Source of the DNA: Kingdonia uniflora
Taxonomy: Eukaryota; Streptophyta; Magnoliopsida; Ranunculales; Circaeasteraceae
NCBI GenBank assembly: GCA_014058105.1
Contig: JACGCM010002532.1
Coordinates: 186,001-250,000, forward strand
Length of the DNA: 64,000 bases
Direction: 5' to 3'
Made by a program: the position numbers and the translations under genes. A model generated the notes under the pieces. It saw only the letters and a list, made by a program, of their open reading frames with translations, made no database searches and was not told where the DNA came from. This document shows positions 43,903-54,200 of the stretch, piece after piece; position 1 is the stretch's first letter; each line of letters opens with the position of its first letter.

Positions 43903-44609
43903 CTTGGTTAATCATTAAAGCAGAAATGGGGACCTGCTTGGTACTACCGTACTAAGGGCATCAAAGTCATCGGGTCGCTGAAAATTCGCCACATACACGT
44001 TAGTAGCCTCGCAGTAAACGTCCATTTATATGTTTCTCCCTTCACAAATTATATGTTTCGTTAATTAAGATGCACCATTTAGTTTGTTCTGTATGTGGTA
44101 GTAAAGAACAAAAATGAATGACTGTAAGTGTAATATCATTCAATCCAACACTGCAAAATATAAGGAGATGCTACTCAAAATGACCATGGTAAGAAAACTA
44201 AGGCCAATTAAATGTTATACTGCAGTTTAAACGGGCTACCGAAAGGGTAACTTGTAAATTGTTCAAATCATAGGGCACCTTAACTTAGTACTGTAAATGG
44301 TCAAGTATATATAATTTGGAATTTCAGAAAGGAAGATAGATAAACAATTGGTAATTCAGCTATATATATCGTCATGCATGGTACTGGTAGTACCACCCTG
44401 ACTATGACAATTACAGTCATGAGAACACGCCGTCATTTAAGTCATTTATCTAATACCAATCAAACCTTAGTTATATTATTACCATCGAAAAAACAATGGA
44501 AAATACTGAACAAAATACTTAAAATTCTAGTCTCCATGATATACATTCATAGTAAATGATGATTATGTCCGACAAAAGATTAAAATCTCATGTTATCAAT
44601 CACATATAG
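43903..44609. other. Noncoding DNA, nothing recognised
   Basis: AT-rich. A short palindrome (GGTACTGGTAGTACC, near 44,380) is the only structure seen. Confidence 0.4.
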
Positions 44610-45130
44610 AACTAAGACTAAAAGAAAAATAGATCAAGTGCAAACACAACTATGGAAAACCAACAGCAAAATATGAGAGCTTAATTTCCTCACCAAATAT
44701 TTCATCTTGCCCCTCTTTGTAGATCTCCAGCCTTTGTCTGCAAAAGGTAAACAAAATTTGGCACAATGAATCCAAAGTAAGAATAAGAAAAAGAAAAGGT
44801 AAATAAACGATACAGTTGCAAAAATGTATATGTATCCTCGTGATTTTCCTTTTTGTACTGAAGAAGACACCCAAACTGTTTTTCAAATCCCAAGAGTGTT
44901 TAGACAAATTGAAAGCAAAGAGACGGAAATGCATATATATAAAGTTGGATTAGGGACTGAAATAGTTTTCAGGAAAATCCATTAAAGTTCCAAAAGTCTA
45001 GTCTATGGTCAAATAACATTGATTATACTATGAGAGCTTACAAAAAAGAAGAAATTAAAGATTAATTGTAAGAGGTCAGGGATTCAAGTTTTGACATCTC
45101 TCTTGTTAATGTTTTAAATTTTAAGTGAGG
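44610..45130. repeat. Tandem duplication, first copy
   Basis: Shares a long ordered series of blocks with 45,190-45,378 plus 47,413-47,740: AGTGCAAACACAACTATG(G)AAA, GAGCTTAATTTCCT, an exon-like segment, CAGTTGCAAAAATGTAT, GAGTGTTTAGACAAATTGAA and TAGTCTATGG(T/C)CAA. On the minus strand it contains a possible mini-exon of 44 nt at 44,742-44,699 between TTTTGCAG and GTGAGG (coding QRLEIYKEGQDEIF in one frame). The parent gene is not recognised. Confidence 0.6.
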
Positions 45131-45189
45131 TATTGATAAGTGCTTGTACAAACCTGATCTGCACGGTCATTTCATACTTTCATAGAAGA

Positions 45190-45378
45190 TATAGTACAAG
45201 TACTAAAAGAAAAATAAATCAAGTGCAAACACAACTATGAAAAGAAGGGAGCTTAATTTCCTTACTTATTTGTTCTTGCGCCTTGCAGATGTCCATTCTT
45301 AGTTTGCAAAAGAAAGAAAGCACACAATAAATTCAACGTCAGAATAGGAAAAAGAAAACTTTACATAAGCGATTCTAA
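45190..45378. repeat. Tandem duplication, second copy, left piece
   Basis: Left part of the second copy, interrupted at 45,379 by an LTR element and resuming at 47,413. It carries the corresponding exon-like segment (minus strand, RMDICKAQEQ near 45,290) followed by GTAAGG. Confidence 0.6.
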
Positions 45379-45753
45379 TGTGAATCTTCGAACGTGGAAG
45401 CTTAATTCGTATGTGATTAACACTAAGTTTGAACTAGATCTCTACTAGGGTTAATTCAGATGAAAACTTAACTCTTTTCATAAACAAAACAACTAGACTA
45501 ACTACTAAAGAACAAAGAACCTAGACCTCCTATTTTATAGAACACACATGGGATTAGAATTAGCAACCATAATTCTAATATAAATAGAATTCTACTGAAA
45601 TTAGAAAAACTTCATTTTTAACCTTCTGTTGGTTAAAACAAGCAAGTCCCTAAATCAACTTAGCTTCTCCAACAATGGAGAGGCTTGAATCCTAAAATCA
45701 TAAATATAAATAGTCTGTTGATGGTGAGAACGGCCGTTAGAGAACAATTCACA
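45379..45753 (-). repeat. 3' LTR of the non-autonomous element
   Basis: 375 bp, TGTGAATCTTCGAACG to GAACAATTCACA. It contains about 90 bp (near 45,495-45,600) absent from its partner. Confidence 0.82.
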
Positions 45754-45772
45754 TCAAATCCCTCCCTCTGCA
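45754..45772 (-). other. Polypurine tract
   Basis: Minus strand GCAGAGGGAGGGATTTGA directly upstream of the 3' LTR. Confidence 0.65.
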
Positions 45773-47110
45773 GAAGATTTTAACCCCGAAATCGACAAGT
45801 TTTGGAACACTATAGAAGTCGGAACTTTCTGATATGGCATACCCGCCTTCAAACTTCGAATTCTACCGCGAAGTTTACCGTAACCCGAAGTTGTACCCAA
45901 GTGTGGGGGTACAATGTTGTCACCAACATCCCTACGTCTATAGGCGTCTAAAATTAAAAACTGAAAAAATATTGTAAACTGCTCTTTGAAACCTTCTGCA
46001 AAACTTTCCCAAAACAGGTCAACATACGGAAATAATTCTTCACCTAGGGCCATCATCTCCTCAGTACAGATTAAATTTTGGGATACCTCGATCTCTAACA
46101 TGCATGAACGGAACTGTTGGACGAGGCCGATATGAATTTTATGATTCATACATGTCTCCTGAATCTACTGTTGAGTAGCATGTTGATTGGTAGTTACCGC
46201 TGAAAATGCACTGTTTTGTTCGACTCGGCTCGGCCTTTTGACCGTACTCACAACTAGAGATGGCTATTTTTGTTCATGAAGCATGTGCGGAACACATACT
46301 ACTGGAGTTGTCTCCCCTAAATGATAAGTTGTAACAGGTTGTATGGTATTGCACTCCCTCCTTTCTCCATCGTAAACCCGTAGTGTTTGGAGCAAAAAAA
46401 ATCTACAAATTTTCTCCTTTAATCTCCTCTCTCCACTTTTTATAGACGGTTCCTCTTCTTCTGGTTTTCTCTTACAATCTTGAAGACGGATCTGCGATTG
46501 GTATTCGGGAGAGATCGTAGGATGACTCAGCTTCGACTGGAGTGTGGGATGGAGCAGCTTTGGTAGCGGGTTTGTTGGCTTGGGTATTAACTTGGGCCTG
46601 ATTTGGACCTCATGGGCTAGGGCTTGTTGTCAGCTTGCCCAAGCAAAAAAATATGTCTTCGCGAGTGCCATCGGTGTTGTTGTGGTATCGACCACTATCA
46701 AGAAAGATTTCAGCGTCGGCAGTCCTTGTTGGCTGTATTTTGAGGTCACCTCTAGGTGGGAACCTCGTGGTTAGTCGGTGGTTGTCGTGGCCGGTACGTT
46801 GGCCTTGGGTTACACTTCGATTTCCTCAACATCACAAGTTTCAGCCTCGATAACGAGACTTGTAAACGGATTATTAAGTTTGTCACTCCTCGCGAAAATG
46901 CTTTCCTCAAAAGAGAGGTTTTCTAGTACGCCCAACAGAGGTGGTTGGGGGGATGGGAAAAAGGCTCCATTTCCAAAAGCCTCGACAAGCTTATCAAGCT
47001 TATCTGATATCCTCGCCACATCTTGAGCAAAGTGTAGCTAGGTTTCTTCTTTGCGGGTCTTCCACGAGACATCTTACTCTTTAAACTTACTGCACCGGGA
47101 TCTTAACGCA
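45773..47110 (-). pseudogene. Internal region with an unrecognised broken ORF
   Basis: An ATG about 47,073 opens MSRGRPAKKK shortly after the PBS, as a gag would, and an in-frame stop follows. The longest frame (46,149-45,754, 131 codons) reads LVQQFRSCMLEIEVSQNLIC, LFPYVDLFWESFAEGFKEQF, LILDAYRRRDVGDNIVPPHL, with no motif I recognise. It could be a gag relic or captured sequence. No protease, RT or integrase motif is present. Confidence 0.45.
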
Positions 47111-47127
47111 GCTCTGGTACCAATTAA
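47111..47127 (-). other. Primer-binding site (tRNA-Met type)
   Basis: Minus strand TTAATTGGTACCAGAGC follows the 5' LTR. TGGTACCAGAGC differs by one base from the common plant initiator-Met PBS TGGTATCAGAGC. Confidence 0.75.
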
Positions 47128-47412
47128 TGTGAATCTATGAACGCAGAAGCTTAATTTGGTTGTGATTAACACTAAGTTTAAACTAGATCTCTACTAGGGT
47201 TAATTCAGAGCAAAACTCAGCCTTTTTATAAACAAAACAACTTTACGAATTATGCTAAAATTAGAAAAACTTTCTTTTTAACCTTGTGTTGGCTAAACAA
47301 GCAAGTCCCTAAATCAACTAAGCATCTCCAACTATGGAGAAGCTTGAATCATAAGAGCATAAATATAAATAGTCTGTTGACGGAAGGAATGACCATTAAC
47401 GGACGATTCACT
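47128..47412 (-). repeat. 5' LTR of the non-autonomous element
   Basis: 285 bp, TGTGAATCTATGAACG to GACGATTCAC(T). It lacks the 90-bp segment of the left LTR and is otherwise collinear. Confidence 0.82.
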
Positions 47413-47740
47413 TCAAATTCAGTTGCAAAAATGTATCATTGTGGTTTTCTTTTTGTAATGAAGAAGATACCCAAACTATTTTTCAAGTCTTGAGAGTGTT
47501 TAGACAAATTGAAGGAAAAGAGAAGGAAATGCATGAAGTCATGGATTAGGAGTTTATACGATCTGAAGGAAAATTTGTTAAATTTTCCAAAAGTTCAGTC
47601 TATGGCCAACTCACAGAGATTATACCATATGACTTCTTTCAAAAAGGAAAAAGAAAATAAAGAGTAGGTTAATTATGGGAGGTCAAGGGTTCAAGTTTGA
47701 CATCTCCTTGTTAATGTTTTAAGTGAGAGCCTGCTTAGTA
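47413..47740. repeat. Tandem duplication, second copy, right piece
   Basis: Resumes the duplicated unit after the LTR element: CAGTTGCAAAAATGTATCAT, GAGAGTGTTTAGACAAATTG, GTCATGGATTAGG, CAGTCTATGGCCAA. A third, more diverged partial copy appears at about 52,690-52,800. Confidence 0.6.
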
Positions 47741-47959
47741 TTCTAAAACTGGACACATTCTAAGTTATTAAGGAAATGAAGTATAAAAAGTATTTACAGC
47801 AAAATACTACATATTAATTATGGGAGCGGATAAGGACAATCAATCTTGGGACACTCATTTAGACACTCATCTTTTAATATATAAAGATATTTTTTTTTAT
47901 GAATATGATCTCCTTATTATGAAAATCATCCTCGCAAAAAAGTTGTTTTGACATTTTTA

Positions 47960-49560
47960 TTTAAAGATAGATTTGAATTAAATTTGAACGGGAGACCAGA
48001 CAAAGCGGAAAGGAGTGACACTGAAGTGGGAGAAAGTTTGCAAACCGATGAAGGAAGGGGGACTTGAAGTTCGAAGTCTGGGGGAAGTAAATAACGTAAT
48101 GCTCTACAAACTGCACTGGGTTTTCAAATAAGGTACAAAAGAATAGGCAAAAATTTTGAAATCCAAATTCAGCAGCAAGAGCGGAGACCCAATTCGTTAC
48201 CACAAACCTTCTACTATATGGAAAGGCATTCAAACACGAGCTGCACTTTCGAAACCTCACATTGGCTGGCTTATCGGAAATGGAACGCAAATTGATTTTT
48301 ATCATGGAATACATCAACTTACGTCAAAACTCAGCAACTTCATTAACCAACAAGGATGAAACTTCCCTAATGATATCCGCCTTCTCCTCCTTGCCTTGGG
48401 AATATACTTACAACAAATCCAGTATAACCAAAATGCGCAAGACGCAATGATCTAGAAGCTAGACCTGCATGGTGCGTTCAAAACCAAGAATGTTTTTTAT
48501 GCTCTACGCAGAAGAGAGGACACGACATGGTGGTGGAGATATGTGTGGAGTAAAGCAATCCACCCGAGGCTGGGAGGTTTTGTATGGCGTCTGCTGAACC
48601 ATCTCCTTCCTATGAACCACATCATCAGGAAGAAAGGCATAGCCTTGGTCTCCGTCTGTCACCAATGCCACAACAACTCAGAAACGGAAACACATACACA
48701 ACTACATTGCCCCTCTGCTGCCTCTCTCTGGCAAAGGGCTAGAAACTGCTTCTCCTATGATTCTATTATACCTACAAATATTTGGAGAACCATTCTAGAA
48801 AGGGGAAAATCATCTAGCCCATATATTAAAGACTTATGGGTTGCCATGGTCTTCTCTATATGCAACAACATTTGGTACGCAAGAAATAAGTGGCGCTCAG
48901 ATGGATTCAAGATTACAATCTAAAAAATCACGCTGAACACCCTAACAGATATCGCAGATGCTGCTTACCTCTCTTAACATATGATAAACAACACGGTTCA
49001 TGGTTCATGACCTGAAGATCATAAAGGTACTAAATGTCCAATACAAACCACGAAAGCGCAACAACATCGAGAGCTATAGATGGTTGTTCCCTGAAGTGAA
49101 CGAGGTTAAAATCTGCTGTGATGGATCAGCTATGGGCAATCCAGGACCGGCAGGGATTGATATAATGTACAAAAATAACACCGGTGAGGTCTTGGGCACT
49201 TTTAGCAAATCAATTGGCCAAGCTACAAACTATATAACAGAGATCACTACAATCATATCGGGCGTACAACATGCTGTAGTACACGGCTGGAGAAGAGTTT
49301 GGCTTGTCTCTAATTTAGCTACAGCTATTAATGCTTTCCTCAAAGACAATATACCATGGTATCTCAGAACAACGTGGACTCTGATCACTACTCTCCTTCA
49401 AAACATCTGGTTCAGTCATGTATGGAGAGAATGCAACTTCTCTGCAGATCACCTCGCACGGAGATGCTAAGACCCAAACTAACCGCTGGAAGATTTGATA
49501 GAATACCTAGAGATAATCGAAGACCAGGGTATGAAGTACTATAGAGTGAGGAAAATCGTT
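47960..49560 (+). pseudogene. LINE ORF2 C-terminal half: RT tail, zinc-binding domain, RNase H
   Basis: RT tail near 48,035-48,450 in broken frames (VCKPMKEGGLEVRSLGEVNN). A zf-RVT domain is in an open frame at 48,543-48,923 (LGGFVWRLLNHLLPMNHIIR, CHQCHNNSETETHTQLHCP, DLWVAMVFSICNNIWYARNK). RNase H is in an open frame at 49,000-49,470: Asp in KICCDGSAMGNPGPAG, Glu in TEITTIISGV, and SADHLARR. The third acidic position reads LVSNLAT, Asn instead of Asp, so it is probably inactive. A stop at 49,468 precedes a short tail, EDLIEYLEIIEDQGMKYYRV. It belongs to the same broad plant LINE group as 43,265-43,889 but is not closely related to it. Confidence 0.82.
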
Positions 49561-49810
49561 CAAACGAGATAGAATGTCGTTCGAACGAAATGGAAATTTT
49601 TTTAAACCTGCCGATTCAGACAACATTATGAAGACAAGTTTCAATAGGTCATTCGAACAGACTTGGAAGTCGTTCGAACGACATACACGCTAACCTCAAA
49701 ATCGGGTTTCTTAAATTGTCGCGAAAGACGATATTTTGAAGGATTTTCATATTTTTGTTTGAACGAAATTAGAGGTCGTTCGAAAGAAATACACTCCTGG
49801 CGTTCGAACG
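49557..49810. repeat. Cluster of CGTTCGAACG palindromes in 21-bp pairs
   Basis: Seven sites with the core TTCGAA or one change start at 49,557, 49,578, 49,650, 49,671, 49,756, 49,777 and 49,801. The first three pairs are each exactly 21 bp apart, start to start. The consensus is CGTTCGAACGAAA. A second cluster lies at 62,504-62,717. The role is unknown; they may be LTR or 3'-UTR motifs of an unrecognised repeat. Confidence 0.75.
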
Positions 49811-49939
49811 ACTAGCCCTGATGCATATTAGTTTATGGTTTTTTTACTCCTGTATTTATTTATCTTCGTAGAGAGCTCCATACATTTTCCCTAGTGCATG
49901 TACTAGGGTGAGGAATGGATGGATTTCTCTTATATTGTA

Positions 49940-50293
49940 AACTAGTACTACCTGTGGCTCGCCACGTTGAATACGTCGATGCGCCTTCGGCGTTATATAA
50001 ATTGTCCATTAACGCGCCTTCGGCACTAAAACTCGTAAATATTTCACATATTAAATATTCACACAAATAAATATTAAAGAGAACACTATGGAAAATATCC
50101 AATCGAATGGGTTAACGACTTAGCATGCAACATAGTCTTTCCGCGTACTACTCGTAACCAAGTCACGGTGAACATGTCAATGCACCTTCGATGTTATCAA
50201 TGCTAATGATTGCCACGAGATCGACGCATCGTATGATAAACTTAAATGTGCATTAATGTGACTTTGGCACTACAAATATATATATATATATAT
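49940..50293. repeat. Diverged tandem duplication with GCGCCTTCGGC motifs, then (TA)n
   Basis: GATGCGCCTTCGGCGTTAT and AACGCGCCTTCGGCACTA (49,978-50,030) recur, degenerated, as AATGCACCTTCGATGTTAT and AATGTGACTTTGGCACTA (50,179-50,272). This indicates duplication of a segment of about 200 bp. A (TA) microsatellite follows at 50,276-50,292. Noncoding. Confidence 0.55.
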
Positions 50294-50479
50294 GTTTGGG
50301 GGATATGGAAAAATAACATGACTCAGTTGCTCCTCATCACTAATAAGACTCACAAAATTAACCAACTCACAATAGCACACATAAAACCACAACTTCCTGG
50401 TCAAGATAGTGTAACCTAGCTTGGAGAATCTTCAATAATGCAGTCCCCACTAATGATAGAATTCAGAGATACCAGATTC

Positions 50480-50930
50480 AATTCGCTTCAAGATGTTACT
50501 TATGGCAATCATAGTCAGAAAACCCCAATCACCTGTTTCTTCTTTGCCCATTTGCTTCATCTGTGTGGTGCTGGGCTCTAAATCTTTTTGATCTTGCAAT
50601 AGTAAGATGGACTTTCAAAAACATGTTTAATGAAGCTTCTCAGTGTAGTACCTATGTGCAGGACTTGTGGATAAATATGGTGTTCTCCATTCGAAATTAT
50701 ATTTGGAATTCTAGAAATAAATCTGTTCATAAAGAGCATTGACTATTTTCTTGTGCCAAGATAAATATTTAGAGTCAAGTTAGAGCCACTGTAATAAACT
50801 CAAAGGATGTTATGAAAAACAACTCACAAGAACTAAAGCCTATTATTGCTATTGTGGTTGGCTGCAAGCAGAAGAAACCCCCAAACATAAGAACCTGTTA
50901 TTGGCTCCACAAATTATGTTCTATGACCTA
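50480..50930 (+). pseudogene. LINE zinc-binding-domain remnant
   Basis: A broken frame reads HLCGAGL-like sequence, then NMFNEASQCSTYVQDLWINM and VFSIRNYIWNSRNKSVHKEH before a stop. The second phrase parallels DLWVAMVFSICNNIWYARNK of the LINE at 48.8 kb, so this is a second, more decayed copy of a related ORF2. Downstream, ATVINSKDVMKNNSQELKP may continue it. Confidence 0.6.
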
Positions 50931-51460
50931 ATAAATGTTTAATTGGCACAATACGTATCCGATGACCTTAATTACAATAATGTTGCCCACAATAGTCATG
51001 CTCGACTCCCATCGCCATCACCATAACAAATCACATTATCAGAATCAGTTCGAGAGTAATGGACCTACCTTAAACTTGCAAAAAACAAAAACAAAATAAA
51101 GCATTTACAAACATGGTAAAGTTGCAAAAACATGTTCACCTCTGGAAGTGGCAATATGTTTTTAATCAATGTATGTATGCAACTTAACTTCTTGTTTTCC
51201 TTAAAGAGATGGGTTTGCTTGCACATCCTTTTCCAGCGAAACATAGCTTTTGTAGGATTTGAACTCATTATGTATTTCCTTCTTCTAGTAAAATGCTTGA
51301 AGCATAGCCTACCGGATCATTGATCAGAACTTTACCTCTGGTGCCCGTACTTTCAGAATTAGGCAGAAATACCACTTGCAGATTTATATTTGTCAAATCC
51401 AAAGCTAACCAATACTTGAATTTAAAGCCATAAATTCTAAAATTTGAGTCAAACTTATAC

Positions 51461-51941
51461 CTACATTCATCCGTTGATGTACGCTCCCAATATCTCCGGT
51501 CACCAGTTCCACATTATCCACAAACTTTCGGATGAACTCAGACACACATAGATATTCTTCTCTAACAATACCTCCTGCCAAACCCCAACATCAACCAACC
51601 CTTAATGAATAAAAAATCAAAAAACCCAAAAGTAAACAACCCCTTTCAACAAATCCACCAAATAACCAATGAAAACCTCACTTTTGTAAATTATAACTTG
51701 GACTTTCAGTTGTCACTGCCTCATTCTACGGATGAAAACCCTAGGAAACTAAATGTACTCACTCACCTACAACATAGAAAAACATGCACATTAACCCCTT
51801 TATCCTTATCATGTTTTCCATTCATAATCTATCCCCATTTTGTAATTCCCTCTCAACCTTTTCAATCGACCTCGGAGTCTGAGACTGCGAAAGTGATACT
51901 AACCCCATTCTCCTCTGCGGTTGCATATGCACCAAATCCAT
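51461..51941 (-). pseudogene. Two exon-like segments of an unrecognised gene
   Basis: The first segment begins at ATG 51,941 and reads MDLVHMQPQRRMGLVSLSQS, then QTPRSIEKVERELQNGDRL. A later segment at 51,574-51,461 is 114 nt, open, preceded by TTTGGCAG and followed by GTATAAG. In one frame it reads REEYLCVSEFIRKFVDNVEL, then VTGDIGSVHQRMNV. Splice sites and intact frame suggest real exons. A 5'-leader-like GA-rich stretch lies at 52,110-52,200 near the element's right inverted repeat. No further exons are clear, so a captured 5' gene fragment is the best reading. The protein is not identified. Confidence 0.4.
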
Positions 51942-52689
51942 TAAACCAATAACTTATCTCCAACTTTTCTGCAATATCAAACAAACAAACATAATGTTGC
52001 AAATAACAAAATCAAAATTTTCTCAATTCTTTTTAAACCCCAAATCAAATTATCAAATACCCAAAGTTCATTGAGAATTAAGATGTTAGGCGGAAAGGCT
52101 TTGGGTGGAGAGAGAGTTGTAGAAGAACACTAGACAGAGAGATGCAAGAGACGGCTTGGAAAAGAGATAGACGTGATGATAAGAGAGAGTCGGGATAAGA
52201 TGGTGGTTTAAATAGTGAATACTAAGACTAAAGTACTCTTAGGTTGTGTAATGTCTAAACAACCATTGTGTTACCAAGATTTAAACAGATCTCGGTCGTC
52301 TATCTTGCTTTTTCCAACAAATCTCAAAGAAATAACATTAAATCCCAGCCCCTCTTTATCTGAGACAATGGCAAATTTGTCTATTTGAAAAACACCGTTT
52401 TGATTATATCTACTAAACTTTTTGCAAAAAACAATAGATTTGAATTACAACATATATATTCTCATTTTTAGTAGCCCGTTTTATCTAAATTTGAACCTTA
52501 TACTTTATGATGTATGAATATTAACTTAAAAATTTATAAATATGATCTCAATGGTAAAAAGATCATATTCATAAAGAAAAAACGTCATAAAACATCTTTA
52601 TATATTCCTAAGAGTGAGTGTCTAGAGAGTGCCCTAAAAGCAAGTGTCCACGGACTCGCTCTCATTATTATGTGTTACAAGTCTTACGA

Positions 52690-53479
52690 CTAATTGAAAG
52701 TGAAGAGATCGAAGGGAATACGTACATAATATGAAATCATGGATTAGGTTTCAAGCAAAACTTAAATATTAAACTTGCCTACCCATAGCCCAGTCTTTAG
52801 GCCACGAAACCGAGCCAGTATGGTAAGAGTAATTTCACCAAAAAATAAATGAAGATTGTGAGTGGAAATTTTAAGGAAGAAAAATGAACATGCCCAATGC
52901 CCAATGCCCAATGCTCGTATGCCTTTCTTAAGGAAGTCTTTCAAATTTGTAAAACCTTGATCTCTAAGGTTTAGTAATTAACACCATAAATACAAAAAGA
53001 TATGATTAGGTAATTATAATTTCTAAATATAAATGAATCTAGCTAGAAGCCGCAATACCTAGCCTATAATGGTTCTATAAAAGGATCATAACATGTCTAA
53101 CTCATAATTATTCCAACAATCATAAGAAGAACAACAAATTTAAAAACATTGGCAATGCATGCATAAGAACGGGGACTAAATCCATGCATGTCTGAAGTAA
53201 ACACATCTAAAATAGAAAAACCCTAAAAATAGAGAGATCATAACATATCTGAATTCAAGTTTATTATAATAGAATATATTGTTCAAGACTGCAGCCAAGG
53301 AAATCGATAAGAAGTGTTCAATTCAACCAATAAATTATGAACAGACCTAACATATTCGAGAACACAACGACAATTAATAAATGCATTGGGAAACAACATA
53401 ACATCAAATAAACCTTAAAAAGAGAAAATACCTAAAATTTAAAATGAAGAAGGAAATACATGTAATTACTTTAGTCATC
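52690..53479. other. Noncoding DNA with a partial third copy of the 44.6-kb repeat
   Basis: 52,690-52,800 resembles the right part of the tandem duplication (AATTGAAAGTGAAGAGAT, AAATCATGGATTAGG). The rest to 53,479 is AT-rich with nothing recognised. Confidence 0.4.
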
Positions 53480-54200
53480 TCTACATCATTCACCCCATAC
53501 TGACTTAAACCTCCGGCCAGATGCTATAAAGGAAGAACGGTTGCAACAAAAGGATATGCTATAAACCTCTTTGGCAAATTGTTAACATTGGCATTCACGA
53601 ACATATCCATTTTAGGGCTATAATTAATAAAGCAACCAGCCATTACTATTTTGTAATAGAACATTTTCGTTCTCTTGAACACCAAGGGGTTCACCCATGA
53701 ATTCCCATAGTATATTCTCCATCGGTTTATAAATCTTTTTCAGAGAAATCAAGCAGTTTATTTCAAGTTCCATGCAAGTCCACCTTACCCAGGTTTCAGT
53801 TTTTTCCCACCTATAAGCAACTATAGAAGGTTCCCGCTTAACAGCCCCAACTGGTTATAAAAAAACTCAGGGCCGAGAAAATTATCATGGAGATAAATCA
53901 TATCAAATCTCTTGCTTTTGGTATTAAAGGTCAAAAATGCAGTCACCTAATTATCCTGGTCTTGTAATAGAAACGCCCAACAAGTGTATTCCATGAAATA
54001 TAGCACCATAGTATTGTCCCATTGATGGGATCCGGGATCATTCCCATCCACCAACAGTTCGTCCCCGGTGTGTGAATTTCACCCACTATATATCTTTTTT
54101 CCTTTTCAAAGGTCAAAATTTTATGACCTTACACTATACTTTCTGTATAAAGTCCAAATTCGAAGCTACCACCTATAGGCTTGAAATTGAAACGACGCAT
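53480..54200 (-). pseudogene. F-box-associated-domain pseudogene
   Basis: Minus-strand reading in two frames gives an F-box-associated beta-propeller end: FGLYTESIV, LTFEKEKRYIVGEIHTPGTN, then WEKTETWVRWTCMELEINCL, YSPKMDMFVNANVNNLPKRF and IAYPFVATVLPL before a stop. It ends like the intact F-box protein at 59,851-61,050 (FVSTLLPIAHLTGG). The F-box and the N-terminal half are absent, and there are several stops and at least two frame changes. It is a decayed relative of the downstream gene. Confidence 0.65.

Larger units (their letters stand above)
45379..47412 (-). mobile_element. Non-autonomous LTR retrotransposon (LARD/TRIM-like)
   Basis: LTRs at 45,379-45,753 and 47,128-47,412 have TGTGAAT...ATTCACA ends. 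They enclose 1.37 kb with no gag-pol domains. A tRNA-Met-type PBS sits inside the right LTR and a PPT inside the left one, giving minus orientation. Flanks TCTAA (45,374-45,378) and TCAAA (47,413-47,417) agree at 4 of 5 positions. It sits cleanly inside the second copy of the local tandem duplication, which confirms insertion. Mobilisation must have been in trans. Confidence 0.85.
47823..52663. mobile_element. Composite element with terminal inverted repeats (Pack-MULE-like)
   Basis: The left end (47,823-47,925, GGAGCGGATAAGGACAAT...) is inverted at the right end (52,540-52,663). Shared blocks are GGACACT, TAGACACTCA, ATATATAAAGAT, and TTTATGAATATGATC. Direct repeats ATTAATTATG (47,813-47,822) and ATTATTATG (52,664-52,672) flank it, the 9-10 bp expected of Mutator insertions. 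It holds LINE fragments (47,960-49,560, 50,480-50,930) and gene-like exons (51,461-51,941) but no transposase. The inverted repeats are imperfect, so the call is moderate. Confidence 0.5.

Noticed and set aside
44742..45300. MADS-box K-domain exons, because of the ~44-nt exon size
   Set aside because: The peptides do not show the keratin-like pattern clearly and no MADS domain is nearby.
49557..49810. CRISPR-like array from the repeated CGTTCGAACG
   Set aside because: The repeats are 10-bp palindromes with variable and very short spacing in a plant nuclear context, with no cas genes.
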